Positions 18,855 through 29,395 of a stretch of 64,000 nt of DNA are shown here, in pieces. How positions within the stretch are numbered: position 1 is the first letter of the stretch; the number at the start of each line of letters is the position of its first letter. Position numbers and translations under genes: made by a program. Source of the stretch: UBA11986 sp963734955 (lineage in GTDB: Bacteria > Bacteroidota > Ignavibacteria > UBA10030 > UBA6906); the NCBI GenBank assembly GCA_963734955.1, contig CAVTJO010000014.1, positions 186,001-250,000 on the forward strand. Reading direction: 5' to 3'. The notes under the pieces are model-generated. The model was not told the DNA's origin. It saw only the letters and a program-made list of their open reading frames with translations, and searched no databases.

Positions 18855-19991
18855 CTACGTTGTTCTGACTGGAATGGGCGATGGCTGGTCAAGCCCGACC
18901 TTGGTTTCTTCTATTATATAATCAACAACCGCCTTCAGATCTTGGGTCTGTTCAAAGACGCGAAGCTGCCGGTCAGCACCGGTACCCATTTCAAGGATCT
19001 TGTGGACGTAACTGATTTCCTCGCGACTGTCAAGTTCGTCCACAACATCGTCAACGAATTGGAGCAGCTCTCGAATCAACTCAACCGCCGGAAGTTCAAT
19101 CTGCCGTCCAAAGTCGATCAGGTTCCCACGAATTCCATAACGGCTCGCCCGCCATTTGTTCTCCATGATCAACGCACGACGGTAGAGCCGGAAGCCCATA
19201 TTCGAGGCATACAACCTGTACAGCTTCACGATCACAGCCTGCATTAACGCTGCGAGCGCAATGGTTTCATCGGCCCGCAACGGAATGTCACAGATGCGGA
19301 ACTCCAGTGTGCCGAAGAACGGATGGGGGCGCATATCCCACCAGATCTTCTTGGCGTTGTCGATGCAATTCGTCTTGATAAGAAGATTGACGAAGCTCTC
19401 GTACTCACCGTAGCTCTGGAAGTAATCGGGAATATTTGTTCGTGGAAACTTGTCGAACACCTTGCAGCGATACGAATGCAACCCTGTGTTGCGCCCCATC
19501 CAGAACGGGGAGTTCACCGAAAGCGCGAGAATATGGGGAAGAAAATAGCGGGCCGCATTCATAAGGTGGATCGTCGCTTCCTTGTCGTCAATGCCAATGT
19601 GCACATGGAGACCGAAGATCAGATTCGCCCGCGCAACCTGCTGCATGTCCTCCACAATGGTCTCGTACCGCTTGTCCGGAAAGATGTCCTGCCGGTGCCA
19701 GTCAGCAAAGGGATGAGTCCCAGCCGCAGCAACACGGAGACCGCTTTCATACGCCAGCCCGACGATATGGCGGCGCAACTCGAAGACCTCTGCCTTCGCT
19801 TCCTTGATATTCTTGCAGATGCCGGTTCCCACCTCGACAACTGATTGGTGCATCTCGGGTTTTACGCGTTCCTGCAGTTGTTTCTTCCCTTTCGCGATGA
19901 TTTCGGCGTGGATGTGCGAGCGGAGATCCCGCGTTTCAGGGTCAACGGTCTGGAACTCCTCTTCAATCCCAAGTGTAAAACTCGGCGGCAT
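18855..19991 (-). CDS. GCS2/YbdK-family carboxylate-amine ligase
   Basis: A 378-residue ATP-dependent ligase of the glutamate-cysteine ligase type 2 (YbdK) family, which joins a carboxylate (usually the gamma-carboxyl of Glu) to an amine. Seen in order: TLGIEEEFQTVDP, VEVGTGICKN, AAAGTHPFADW, GLHVHIGIDD, NSPFWMGRNTGLHSYR and RPHPFFGTLEFRICD. The real acceptor of such proteins is usually unknown. The ATG at 19991 is 8 nt after the ATP-grasp stop, with AGGGTG as the ribosome-binding site. It is the second gene of the operon. Confidence 0.92.
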   Translation of the reverse strand: MPPSFTLGIEEEFQTVDPETRDLRSHIHAEIIAKGKKQLQERVKPEMHQSVVEVGTGICKNIKEAKAEVFELRRHIVGLAYESGLRVAAAGTHPFADWHRQDIFPDKRYETIVEDMQQVARANLIFGLHVHIGIDDKEATIHLMNAARYFLPHILALSVNSPFWMGRNTGLHSYRCKVFDKFPRTNIPDYFQSYGEYESFVNLLIKTNCIDNAKKIWWDMRPHPFFGTLEFRICDIPLRADETIALAALMQAVIVKLYRLYASNMGFRLYRRALIMENKWRASRYGIRGNLIDFGRQIELPAVELIRELLQFVDDVVDELDSREEISYVHKILEMGTGADRQLRVFEQTQDLKAVVDYIIEETKVGLDQPSPIPVRTT

Positions 19992-19999
19992 ATCACACC

Positions 20000-20986
20000 C
20001 TACTTTCTGGAAGCGTTGACGCTCCGCGTTGGCGATGGCTTCTTTTCATCGGTCGGCTGTCCGTTGAGGAACCTCGCCCAGCGGAAGTCAGAGGCGGCTT
20101 TTTCCCCGTTGAGCGCCTTCTTCACGGCAAATTCAGCAACGGCATTGACAATCCAGGTGAAGTTTTCCGGTCCAACAGAATGGTAATCCGCATCCGGGGC
20201 AGGATTCAAAAAATCGATCGCGTAAGGGATGCCATTACGTACTGCAAACTCGATGGTGTTAATATCATAGCCCAGTGACCGGCAGATGGTCCGGCAGTCC
20301 GCGACCATGCGTTCGTGCAACTCCGGTTTGATGGCGAATCCATTCTTGACATAGCGACTGTCATGCGGCTGCCGTGGATCGTAGCGCATTACGTGCACAT
20401 TGTCCTGACCGATGCAATAGCATCGGAAGTACTCATCGAAGTCGATATTTTCCTGCAGCGTCATCACCAGGTCCGCCGTCTGGTGATAGTAGTGGAAGAA
20501 ATCGTTCTCATTGTGGACCTTGTAGACGTGTTTCCATCCTCCCCCGCTGTGTGGCTTGAAAAACGCCGGGAAGCCGACGTACTCGAACACTGCCTTCCAG
20601 TCGAGCGGATAGATCATGTTCCTGAACGATTGCGATGTTGTGCTCGGGGGATGTTGGTGTGAAGGGATCAACACAGTCTTCGGAATCGCGACACCGAGCT
20701 TCGACATGAGCGCGTAGTTGAAGAACTTGTCGTCGGCGCTCCACCAGAATGGATTGTTGGCAACAATGGTACCTCCAAGAACGGCATTCTTGAGATAGGA
20801 GCGATAATACGGGACGTCTTGCGATATGCGGTCAATGATAAGGTCGTAAGATGTCGGCTCTGCCATTGTGGTCGCGCCAACCTGAACGTTCTCAGCAATC
20901 ACGCCGGTGTTCATCTCATTGATTCGTGCAACGAGCGCTCCGGGAAATGTATTCTCCATTCCGAATAACACGCCGACTCGTTTCAT
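20000..20986 (-). CDS. ATP-grasp ligase, RimK/D-Ala-D-Ala ligase-like
   Basis: A 328-residue ATP-grasp enzyme in the usual motif order. FFKPHSGGGWKHVYKV is the ATP-binding loop, LQENIDFDEYFRCYCIG follows, and IEFAVRNGIPYAIDFLNPAPD carries the metal-binding Glu, Asp and Asn. These enzymes form an amide via an acyl-phosphate. The ATG at 20986 has GGAG upstream. It heads the minus-strand operon with the GCS2 ligase, the M29 peptidase and the second ATP-grasp-like gene. The substrate is not predictable. Confidence 0.85.
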   Translation of the reverse strand: MKRVGVLFGMENTFPGALVARINEMNTGVIAENVQVGATTMAEPTSYDLIIDRISQDVPYYRSYLKNAVLGGTIVANNPFWWSADDKFFNYALMSKLGVAIPKTVLIPSHQHPPSTTSQSFRNMIYPLDWKAVFEYVGFPAFFKPHSGGGWKHVYKVHNENDFFHYYHQTADLVMTLQENIDFDEYFRCYCIGQDNVHVMRYDPRQPHDSRYVKNGFAIKPELHERMVADCRTICRSLGYDINTIEFAVRNGIPYAIDFLNPAPDADYHSVGPENFTWIVNAVAEFAVKKALNGEKAASDFRWARFLNGQPTDEKKPSPTRSVNASRK

Positions 20987-21042
20987 GCTGTCTCCGTTGA
21001 TTGTAGGTTAGTACTCTGGTTGTTGCCATCAAGGCACAGGCC

Positions 21043-21056
21043 GCTGATTGGTCAGC
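21043..21056. promoter_or_regulatory. Dyad upstream of the ligase operon
   Basis: GCTGATTGGTCAGC is a 5-bp inverted repeat with a 4-nt centre, about 57 nt before the ATP-grasp start in the 230-nt divergent region. A possible operator; short dyads like this also occur by chance. Confidence 0.2.
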
Positions 21057-21151
21057 TCTGCGTGACGCTATTTTATGAGTTGGGGAAGGTTTCGGGAAGC
21101 TTTGCCTATGATAGAGATTTCGGAGTAGAGAGTCAAGAAATGACCACTTCG

Positions 21152-21181
21152 TTGATTCTCACCACGGAATTCATAGATTTG
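21152..21181 (+). promoter_or_regulatory. Bacteroidota-type promoter of the BNR/T9SS gene
   Basis: TTG at 21152-21154 and TAGATTTG at 21174-21181 are exactly 19 nt apart, a full match to TTG-N19-TAnnTTTG. The ATG of the exported propeller protein is 36 nt downstream. Confidence 0.65.
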
Positions 21182-21216
21182 TTGTACTTCCTATATACTT
21201 CGAGTTGGATCACCTC

Positions 21217-23785
21217 ATGCAAAGTCGAGTCATTGGCTCATTGATTTTCTTGCTCTTCTTCACGCTATCGTTCATCCTCGTGCTGATTGGGCATGAGCCT
21301 CGGGAGAATGAGGCAAAACTCAAATCGATGCCCGGCGATTGGTTCTTCCGTCAGCGAGCATACCCGCAGGGGTACATTGATCCTGAGTTGAGAAAAGCCT
21401 CGTTGATGCAGGCCGAACAACTGAGGGCACAAATGAATCTTCGGCTGGCTCCTGCGTGGCAGCTTCGTGGTCCCACGAATGTCGGCGGGCGGATCACCAC
21501 GATGGCAATCAGCCAGCAAAACCCCAATGTGCTTTACATCGGCGCTGCGGATGGCGGCGTGCTCAAGTCCACCAATGCCGGAGTGAATTGGACCCCTCTT
21601 ACCGATGACCAACGCAGTCTTTCCATGGGCGCGATCGCTGTTGACCCGACCGATGACAACGTTGTGTATGCGGGAACCGGCGAGGCCAACTCGAGCGGCG
21701 ACTCATACGATGGTTTTGGCGTCATCAAAACAACAAATGGAGGAGCAGACGTGGTTTTCGCTTGGACTTGAAGAGACACGACACATCGGCAAGATCATTA
21801 TCGACCCAACGAACACACAGATAGTGTATGTTGCGGGAATGGGAAATCTCTTCACGGGAAACTCCGGGCGGGGAGTCTACAAAACCACCGACGGTGGTTC
21901 ATCATGGACGCAAGTGATGTTTGTGAATGATACCACGGGCGTTGCCGACATCGACATCAACCTTCAAAACCCGAACATACTCATGGCTGCTTCATGGCAG
22001 CGAAGACGCGGCCCCCAAGGCCGGCTGTATGTTGGCGGCCCCGGAACAGGAATCTACCGGACAACAGATGCCGGCGCAACGTGGACACTGCTTTCGAATG
22101 GCCTTCCAGCGCCAGCGGCCAACATCGGGCGCCCCGGTATTGCTATCGCTCCATCCAATCCATCAGTCGCGTACGTTGAATACGCAGACGATCCCGGCAA
22201 CTTCCTCGGTGTCTACAAAACGACGAACGGAGGAGACTCCTGGACAAGAACTTCCGACGGTTCTCTCTCGGGCATCGCGGGAGGCTTCGGTTGGTATTTT
22301 GGCAATGTGTTTGTCAACCCGACCAATGAGAACAACGTCTATGTGTTCGGAGTGCAGATCGGGAAATCCACAAACGGTGGAGCAAGCTGGACCGTCCAGA
22401 ATACGTCGCATGCAGATAATCATGCAATGGCATTTGATCCGACGAACCAGAGCATTCTCTACATTGGTCATGATGGTGGATTCTCAAAATCCACAAACGG
22501 TGGCACGAGCTGGTTCAGACAGACGGACCAGGATTTGCCAATCTCACAGTTCTACGCAGGCTACATCGACTATCTCAATCCCAACGCAAGCATTGGCGGG
22601 ATGCAGGATAACGGGACGCCGCGAACACAAACCGGCGGATTGAGTAACTGGTCAAGCATCAACGGCGGCGACGGGTTCTTTGCAGTGATTGACTACTCAA
22701 ACTCGAATTACCAGTACGCGGAGTCACAGTATGGCGCCATCGTTCGCACGAGCAACAACTGGTCCAACTCACAAGGTGGTTCGAGTGGGTTCACCGGCAG
22801 GAAGAACTGGTCCACGCCAATCGTGATCGACCCGAATAATCCCCAGGTACTCTACACCGGCAGCGAGCGACTCCATCGAACCACCACGCGAGCGGCGAGC
22901 TGGTCGCCCATTAGTCCCGACCTGACGAACGGCCCCGTCCCGAATTTCTCAGCATACGCAACAATCACCACCATCGACATTGCAAAGACTGATTCCAACG
23001 CCATCATCGTCGGTACGGATGATGCGAATGTGTGGGTCACGACGAATCTCGGAAGTACATGGACCAATGTCAAAGCAGGGTTACCCAACCGGTGGGTTAC
23101 GTGTGTACAGTTCGATCCGGGTAACCGGAATATCGCCTATGTAACGATGACCGGATACAGAGCCGACAGCTACCTTCCTCACATCTTCCGCACGACGAGT
23201 CTCGGATCATCGTGGCAGGATATCAGCGGGAACCTGCCTGAAGCGCCGATCAACGTCGTCGTTGTCGATCCGCAGTATACCAGTCGACTGTATATCGGAA
23301 CCGATGTCGGAGCATTCTTCACAACGGATACGGGACAAACATGGGGTCCAATGGGCGCCGGGTTGCCAAACGTTGTCATTGACGACATGCACCTTCATCA
23401 ACCAACGCGCATCGTGCGCGCATTCACCCACGGCCGATCAATGTGGCAAATTGGCATCGACAGTTTGGTGATAACAGACGTGGCGGACCGAAGCGTCCGG
23501 CCGGCACATTTCGAGCTCGCACAGAATTACCCCAACCCGTTTAACCCGAGCACAACGATCGCATACACGATTTCAGAGCGAGGCGCAGTGAAGATCATCG
23601 TCTTCGACGTGGCCGGTCGCGAAGTCCGAACGCTGGTGGATGAGGTAGTTCCCGCGGGAACGCAGAGCGTTACGTGGGACGGGAAAAACGAGCGAGGAAA
23701 TACAATGAGTTCCGGAGTATACTACTACAGACTAACCACCGGAGGCTCACAGCAACTGGTCAGGAAAATGGTGATGGTGAAGTAA
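21217..23785 (+). CDS. BNR/sortilin-type propeller protein with T9SS sorting domain (one frameshift)
   Basis: An exported protein of about 855 residues when rejoined. It has an N-terminal hydrophobic signal segment (SLIFLLFFTLSFILVLI). Many propeller repeats follow of the type VYKTTDGGSSWTQV and NPNVLYIGAADGGVLKSTN, with Asp-box/VPS10-like turns. The C-terminus is a type A T9SS sorting domain (LAQNYPNPFNPSTTIAYTI to the basic end RKMVMVK). The frame breaks at about 21745-21755: after TTNGGA the continuation TWFSLGLEETRHIGKI is in another frame, repaired by removing one G. The ATG at 21217 is preferred over a TTG at 21205. A paralog lies convergently just downstream. Confidence 0.82.
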
Positions 23786-23838
23786 TCCGTTCCACAACTA
23801 GGCGGACTCTCTGACCAGCGGGTTTGAATCAGAAGCAC

Positions 23839-26362
23839 TCAACGCAACAAAACCGCCTTTTTCGTGTCAACGACCCTGTTCCCAATCTGAAGACGATAAA
23901 GGTACACTCCACTCGCAAGACGGGAGGCATCAAACTCCGCGGCATACTCCCCTGCCGGTTCAACCCGGTCAACGAGGGTTGAAATCTCACGACCGGCAGT
24001 ATCATAAACCTTCAGCGTCACGCGCTCCTTATCCGATAGCGAATACGGAATCCGGGTTGTGGGATTGAACGGATTCGGGAAGTTCTGTGAAAGAACAAAT
24101 CCGGAGGGCAATCGTTTGCGTCTCGTTCCTCGACACCGGTCGGAAAACTAGAAATTAGCCGGCGGGTATACACACCATTACTGTGGGTGGCGACTCTGAT
24201 CGAATTGTTCGACGGAGAAATCACAAGATCCCCCACGATCACAGCTTCCGCCAGTCCATCATTGAAACTCGTCCATGTCGAGCCTGCATCAGTTGATACA
24301 AATACGCCGAGATCAGTTCCCACATAGACATCGTTTGTATTGAATGGATCGACTGCAACTGCAGTTGTAGGAACGTTGGGTAGCGGGCTGCGTATGTGGG
24401 TCCATGACACACCAGCATCGGTTGATTTCGCAAGGCGCGTAGTGTCAAATCCGCCGAATGCGATGTATACCGTCCTCGAATCAAGAGGATCAACCGCAAT
24501 ATCCATAGGGTAACGATTCGGGAGATCCCGGTTATGTCCGTCCAGATTGACTCCCCCATTTGCGGTGCCGAAAGATATGTACGTCTGCCCGTTCCAGGAA
24601 CCGTTCCGACGAAGACAGTATCCTGATTCGTTGGTGCGACTGCCATTGATAGAGCAGGATTCCCATCCAGTGGCGCACCACCATTGGTGGCACTCCAGTT
24701 TGTGCCTCCATTTGTCGTCTTAAAGATTATGCTTCGCCCGAAATAGAGACAGTTTGGATTGGACTTGGAGATCACAAACGGGGTGTTCCAACATGAAACG
24801 CCGCCGGCGATTCCTGAACTTGAATTCGAGAACGATCCACCGCGGTTTACTGATTTGTAAATCGACCCACCTCCCCGATCGCCAGCATACATGATGTTAT
24901 CATTTGACTGATTGATGGCGGTCCACCCAATCTCGTCAACTCCCCCACCCGGCCAGACGAGCGAGCCAGTGTACATGTAACCAAAGTGATCCTGAACCTG
25001 ACCCAGGGCGCGCAACGAATCCTGCGCTGAACAGGAGAACCCATTGTAGAACTGCGAAGTAACAAGTCCGGTGTTAACGCTCTGAAATGTGCTGCCAAAG
25101 TTGGATGAACGCCACACGCCTCCATCATCAACGATATAGAGAATATTGGGGTTGGTGGGATGATGGGCGTAGTTGTGGAAGTCGGCCCAGCCTCCCGACG
25201 CACTGAAAGAAGAGATCCCGCCGTTCGTCGACCTGTAAAGATTCTGTGCTCCGCGGACAAGCGTTGTGGAGTCGACAGGGTTGACTGCCACGAACTGGGA
25301 ATACCAGCCCTGCACACCGTAAATACTCTCACTGCTCAACAGGGTCCATGTTGCTCCGAAGTTCGTGGACTTCCACAGGCTCCCCGTGCCGATGGAACTT
25401 GAGCCGATGCTCGTATCGGCAAGACTTGCGTACACACTCCACGGGTTGGCACCATAAATTTCAAGCAATCCTTTCCCTGTGAAGTTCGGCAACCCCGGGA
25501 CTTGTGAAAACGTTGAGCCACCATCGGTTGAGCGATAGACTCCGGCGCCCGTAGAGGCGAAGTTGCCACACGAGGCAAGGACCAATGCCGTGTCCGCCGG
25601 ATTGATTGCGATATCCTCGGCAAGAAGAACATTGAGGACCATCTCCCATGTTGCGCCGGCATTCGTCGACCGGTAGACACCTTCAGAGGTTGCGGCAAAA
25701 ACCGTCTGAGCGTTCGCCGGGTTGATCCTGATTGCTTGCACGCCGCGCTCCTGATTGTATGTCCAGTCAAGACTTCTTGTCCATGATGTTCCGGCATCGG
25801 TGGTTTTCAGAATCCCGATGCCATAGCTGCCACGGGTTGCTCGGATAACAATCCCACCAGTTGAACCACTATATCGGTACACCTCACCGGTGCCGATGTA
25901 CATTGTGTTGGTGTCAGCAGGGGATATTGCGATGGAGTTGACACCGAGGACAGGAAAGCCCGTCACCACGCGCTGCCAGCTGCCACCGCCGGTGCGGGAT
26001 CTCCATAAACCACCGGCAGCGATTCCAGCATAAATGGTCGCGGGGTTGAGCGGGTTGATTGCAATACCGATCGTTCTCCCGGCAACGTTTGTCGGTCCCA
26101 GGAGTGCCCAGGGCGATGGCACAGTGGAAAACGTCTCTGTTTCTTTTTTCATCCTCTTCGCGCCAAGGTAGGCATCGAAGTATCGATCAGCCGGAATATC
26201 TGCAAAAGGATACGCTCGCGAAGTCGTCCAGAGATCGAGCGACTTCATCGCATCCGAAGGATCACTTTCGCGTTCAAGGGGTACAGGCGAACTGTGAATG
26301 AAGAAGAGCAGCAGAAAGACAAGCAAAGAAAGAGAGACGGTAAAGAGAACCTGTTTTGTCAT
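23839..26362 (-). CDS. BNR/sortilin-type propeller protein with T9SS sorting domain (two frameshifts)
   Basis: A paralog of the convergent gene upstream, about 840 residues when rejoined. The signal segment is VLFTVSLSLLVFLLLFFIH. Repeats of the type GIYRSTDGGSTFSQV and NTMYIGTGEVYR fill the body, and the C-terminus is a T9SS domain (LSQNFPNPFNPTTRIPYSL to KKAVLLR). Two breaks are visible. Near 24527 TDITG must join DLPNRYPMDIAVDP, and near 24120 GVEER must join KRLPSGFVLSQN. Either two sequencing errors or a pseudogene that has lost its sorting signal. Only 53 nt separate its stop from that of the convergent paralog. Confidence 0.8.
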
Positions 26363-26700
26363 GGAGATGAACAGAGTATTTTGTTGGTAACGCTGGAGAA
26401 AATGTCTTCGAAAAGGTAGTAAGATGATCCACGTAAATCAAAGCAACTCGCTTGATCAATTCGTGTTGTAAGGACAGGCTGAAACGAGACGAGGTAAGAA
26501 TGGGGCAGGTAGAATAGTAATCGCCGGGGTAAAACTTACTCCCTTGATGATGGAATCGCCACGGAAGTGAGCCGGGTGCCGCAAAATGACACTGGATTTG
26601 AAGACTCGGCAATGGGAGTTCTGCAGGCATCCGATTTGCGGACTAATTGATGCTGATATATACGCGCCGTCTTTTGACACACAAATTTCGAGGGACTGCT
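26363..26700. other. Divergent intergenic region, 338 nt
   Basis: It separates the minus-strand BNR gene from the plus-strand pseudopilin operon. The candidate minus-strand promoter at 26411-26442 is the only signal I can support. No convincing TAnnTTTG box is seen for the plus-strand operon, and no RNA gene or conserved small ORF is visible. Confidence 0.5.
26411..26442 (-). promoter_or_regulatory. Candidate Bacteroidota-type promoter of the minus-strand BNR gene
   Basis: On the minus strand TTTG, 20 nt, then TACCTTTT: one mismatch to TAnnTTTG. It lies about 50 nt before the ATG at 26362. Confidence 0.4.
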
Positions 26701-27234
26701 ATGAGTGCGGGGCATACGCTAATCACAATATTTGCGATGATGCTGCTGACAACCATTTTGCTGAATTTCTACAAGCTCCTCAATGCAAATGGTGACGTCG
26801 TAAGTAGCGGCCAAGACGGCATTATGATGTCGACTCTTGCAACATCGTGTATGGAAGTAGCTTCAGGGCTGTCGTTTGATGCGGTAACGGATACTTCGAC
26901 AGTAGCATTCAGAGATCCCACCAAGCTCACCCCCACATCCAAGCTTGGATCAGACACAGCCGACGAAGACAGCCTTTTCGATTACAACGATTTCGATGAT
27001 TTCAACGGGCCCACCTTCAGTGGAACGACCATTGAACAGCAAGCAAACGGAACGACTCGCAAATACAAGATATCCTTCAAGGTGCAGTACGTGAACCCTC
27101 AAAATATAGAAACCGTTTCGGTGCCGCAGACATTTGTAAAGAGGCTTGACGTTAAGGTTTGGAGGACGTTTCCACCCGGACAGACCGACACCCTTAGAAT
27201 GTCAACGGTAAAGGGATACTACACATTTCAGTAA
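26701..27234 (+). CDS. Pseudopilin-like protein, first gene of a three-gene operon
   Basis: A 177-residue protein with one N-terminal hydrophobic helix (TLITIFAMMLLTTILLNFY) right after a short Met-Ser-Ala-Gly-His leader. A secreted-looking globular domain rich in Asp and Thr follows. The plan resembles minor pilins of the PilV type, but the usual Gly-Phe-x4-Glu cleavage motif is absent. The ATG at 26701 is chosen because GAGGGA lies upstream; an ATG at 26647 has no such site. The next gene starts 12 nt after its stop. Confidence 0.55.
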   Translation: MSAGHTLITIFAMMLLTTILLNFYKLLNANGDVVSSGQDGIMMSTLATSCMEVASGLSFDAVTDTSTVAFRDPTKLTPTSKLGSDTADEDSLFDYNDFDDFNGPTFSGTTIEQQANGTTRKYKISFKVQYVNPQNIETVSVPQTFVKRLDVKVWRTFPPGQTDTLRMSTVKGYYTFQ

Positions 27235-27246
27235 AGGAGTCTTTGC

Positions 27247-27864
27247 ATGGGATCGCTTCTGGACCTTATCGCGTCCACCGTTTTTGGTGGCGTTCTTCTG
27301 ATAACCATTGTCAACGCCAGTGACATCGCGACAGAAAACAACAGCAAGTTCAACGGCGATGAAGTTGTTCAGGAGATGCTGGTTTCGACGGCCCGCCTCC
27401 TCGAAGGGGAGTTCCGAAACATGGGCTTTGGTGTTTCAGCAGACTCATCAGCAGTGATTTACGCTGATACAACCCGTATCTCCTTCTTGTGCGGCCGGCC
27501 GAACTCCATGACGACTATCGACACGATCAAGTACCGGCTGGGACCAACATCCGAACTGCTGAAAACCACAAACGAGCTCGACAGGTATCTCTACCGACAG
27601 GTTAACAGCCAGCCTGAGTTGGGGGTCGGTGTCGTCACTCTTTTCAGACTGAAGTATTTGAATATATCGGGCGATTCACTTTCGACTCCAGTCACGCCAG
27701 ACAGGTTATCCGAGATTTACGTTGTCGAACTGACCCTTGAGGTCCAAAACCCTGCTGCCATTAGTCGACAAGCAGCGCTCATTCATCCAGGAGAACGTAC
27801 TGCGCTCTATTCCAGTTCTCTCTGGCAGCAAACTAGGCTCGCCTCGCAAAACTATCGACGTTAA
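27247..27864 (+). CDS. Pseudopilin-like protein (PilW-like plan), second gene of the operon
   Basis: A 205-residue protein with an N-terminal hydrophobic helix (LIASTVFGGVLLITIVNAS), then a long helix and beta-rich domain. The stretch VVQEMLVSTARLLEGEFRNMGFGV is like PilW proteins, where it follows the pilin helix. AAAGGAG lies 6 nt before the ATG. It is 12 nt after its neighbour and 15 nt before the PilX/DUF4900-like gene, which supports one assembly complex. Family assignment is by layout only. Confidence 0.55.
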   Translation: MGSLLDLIASTVFGGVLLITIVNASDIATENNSKFNGDEVVQEMLVSTARLLEGEFRNMGFGVSADSSAVIYADTTRISFLCGRPNSMTTIDTIKYRLGPTSELLKTTNELDRYLYRQVNSQPELGVGVVTLFRLKYLNISGDSLSTPVTPDRLSEIYVVELTLEVQNPAAISRQAALIHPGERTALYSSSLWQQTRLASQNYRR

Positions 27865-27879
27865 CAGGAGGAAACAACC

Positions 27880-29225
27880 ATGGTAGGGAAAGCTGGATTG
27901 ATTGTAGTCGTCGGGTTCGCCGTCATCCTTGGATATATGACAATGAACATGGGAAGACTGGGAAGGAAAGCGGTGGACAATATGTCGTCGTACAATGACG
28001 CAACACTCTCGCATAACCTGGCAACTGCAGGCGCGAATATTGGCCTGGCGAGGTTCTATGCCGACACAACCTGGAGAGGAGACACCACCCAGAACCTGAA
28101 CGGGCCGAAATTCTACGGTGCCATCAGATACGGTGTTGCCAATACCACCACTCCCAATTTGGTCCGAATGCAGGCGATTTCCAGTTACACGTCCCCCACA
28201 TTGCCTCTTGCAGAAACTCTCCACGACACTGTAATAGTGTACTTGAACACTAACGCGTCATCAACTTTTTCCAAGTTTGCGTGGATGACAAATAATGAGA
28301 ATGGAGTGAACTGGACAACTGCCGATACAGTCTGGGGGTTGGTTCACTCAAACGGTACATTAAACGTAAGCGGCCGGCCGGTGTTTATGAAACACGTCAC
28401 CACATCCAAATCCTTCAGCCCCGCCCCTGGAAAAACCTCGGGCGGTAAGACGAACAATGCCATTTTCAAAGATTCGTATGAGACGGGTGTCCCAACCAGG
28501 GATTTTCCGAACAACCTTGCTGGCATGGACTCGGCAGCCACGGCGCACGGGAAGAAATACACCAAGCCTGATATCTACGTCACCCTCAATCCGGGAACAG
28601 GATCGAATGGTGATGGATATCGTCGTTGTCCGCAACTCGTCATTCACTACGGGAACGATCAATGACACAATCCAGCTCAATCAATCCGGCCTTCAACGGA
28701 GTCTTGTCGAGCACGGGGATCATCCACGTAAAGGGAACGTTGGATGGAATGCTCTCGCTCGCGGCGACCTCAACTACTGGTCTTGGAGATATTGTCATTG
28801 AAGATGATGTGCGCTATGAAAAGAACCCGATGACCACAACCAGCGATGACCTTCTGGGAATTGTGGCTGAACACGACGTCGTTGTTGCGGATAACGCAGC
28901 CAACAACGCCAACTGTGCAATCGATGGATGCATTTTCACACGGTCCGGTTCGTTCAGGGCTGCTAACTATGATAATTCATCTCCGGTCCACCTCAACCCA
29001 TTGTACGGAACATTGAATATCCTTGGGTCAATCGTTCAAAACACGCGCGGACCTGTCGGCACCATCTCTGGTTCCACTCTCGCGACTGGATTCTCCAAGC
29101 GATACAGATTCGATGATCGCCTAACGGAGACATTCAAACCTCCATGTTTCCCCAACTATCTCTCGAAGGTATACGCCATCACGAATTGGTGGGAGAGCAT
29201 GCGAGTGCCCAACCTCCGCGAGTAG
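27880..29225 (+). CDS. PilX/DUF4900-like envelope protein, third gene of the operon (two frameshifts)
   Basis: About 448 residues when rejoined. The N-terminus is one hydrophobic helix (AGLIVVVGFAVILGYMTMNM) followed by a helical stretch and a large beta-rich domain. Later parts (GTLNVSGRPVFMKHVT and NGVLSSTGIIHVKGTLDG) resemble proteins that report a pilin-like PilX N-terminus and a beta-helical body. The frame changes at about 28612, where VVVRNSSFTTGTINDTI is in a second frame, and again at about 28680, where NPAFNGVLSST is in a third. AGGAGG precedes the ATG. A terminator follows the last stop. Confidence 0.6.
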
Positions 29226-29249
29226 GTTGCTTGCCATCGAGGCCTTACA

Positions 29250-29285
29250 GGCCCCCGGGGAACTCATCTCTGGGGGCTTTTCATT
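29250..29285 (+). terminator. Rho-independent terminator of the pseudopilin operon
   Basis: GCCCCCGGGG and CTCTGGGGGC form a stem around a 7-nt loop, followed by TTTTC, 24 nt after the stop of the third gene. Confidence 0.75.
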
Positions 29286-29395
29286 GATTTTGCACCCTCT
29301 TTTCTGTTAATTTAACGGTGGGTCCGGGGCGTTCTTCTCCTAAACTGAGAAAGCGTGACCCGCCCCTCCAAACGCGATCCTCCTGCAGCCGCCAG

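Noticed and set aside
21927..22643. A 238-codon ORF in another frame inside the first BNR gene
   Set aside because: The overlapping frame has clear propeller repeats throughout this interval.
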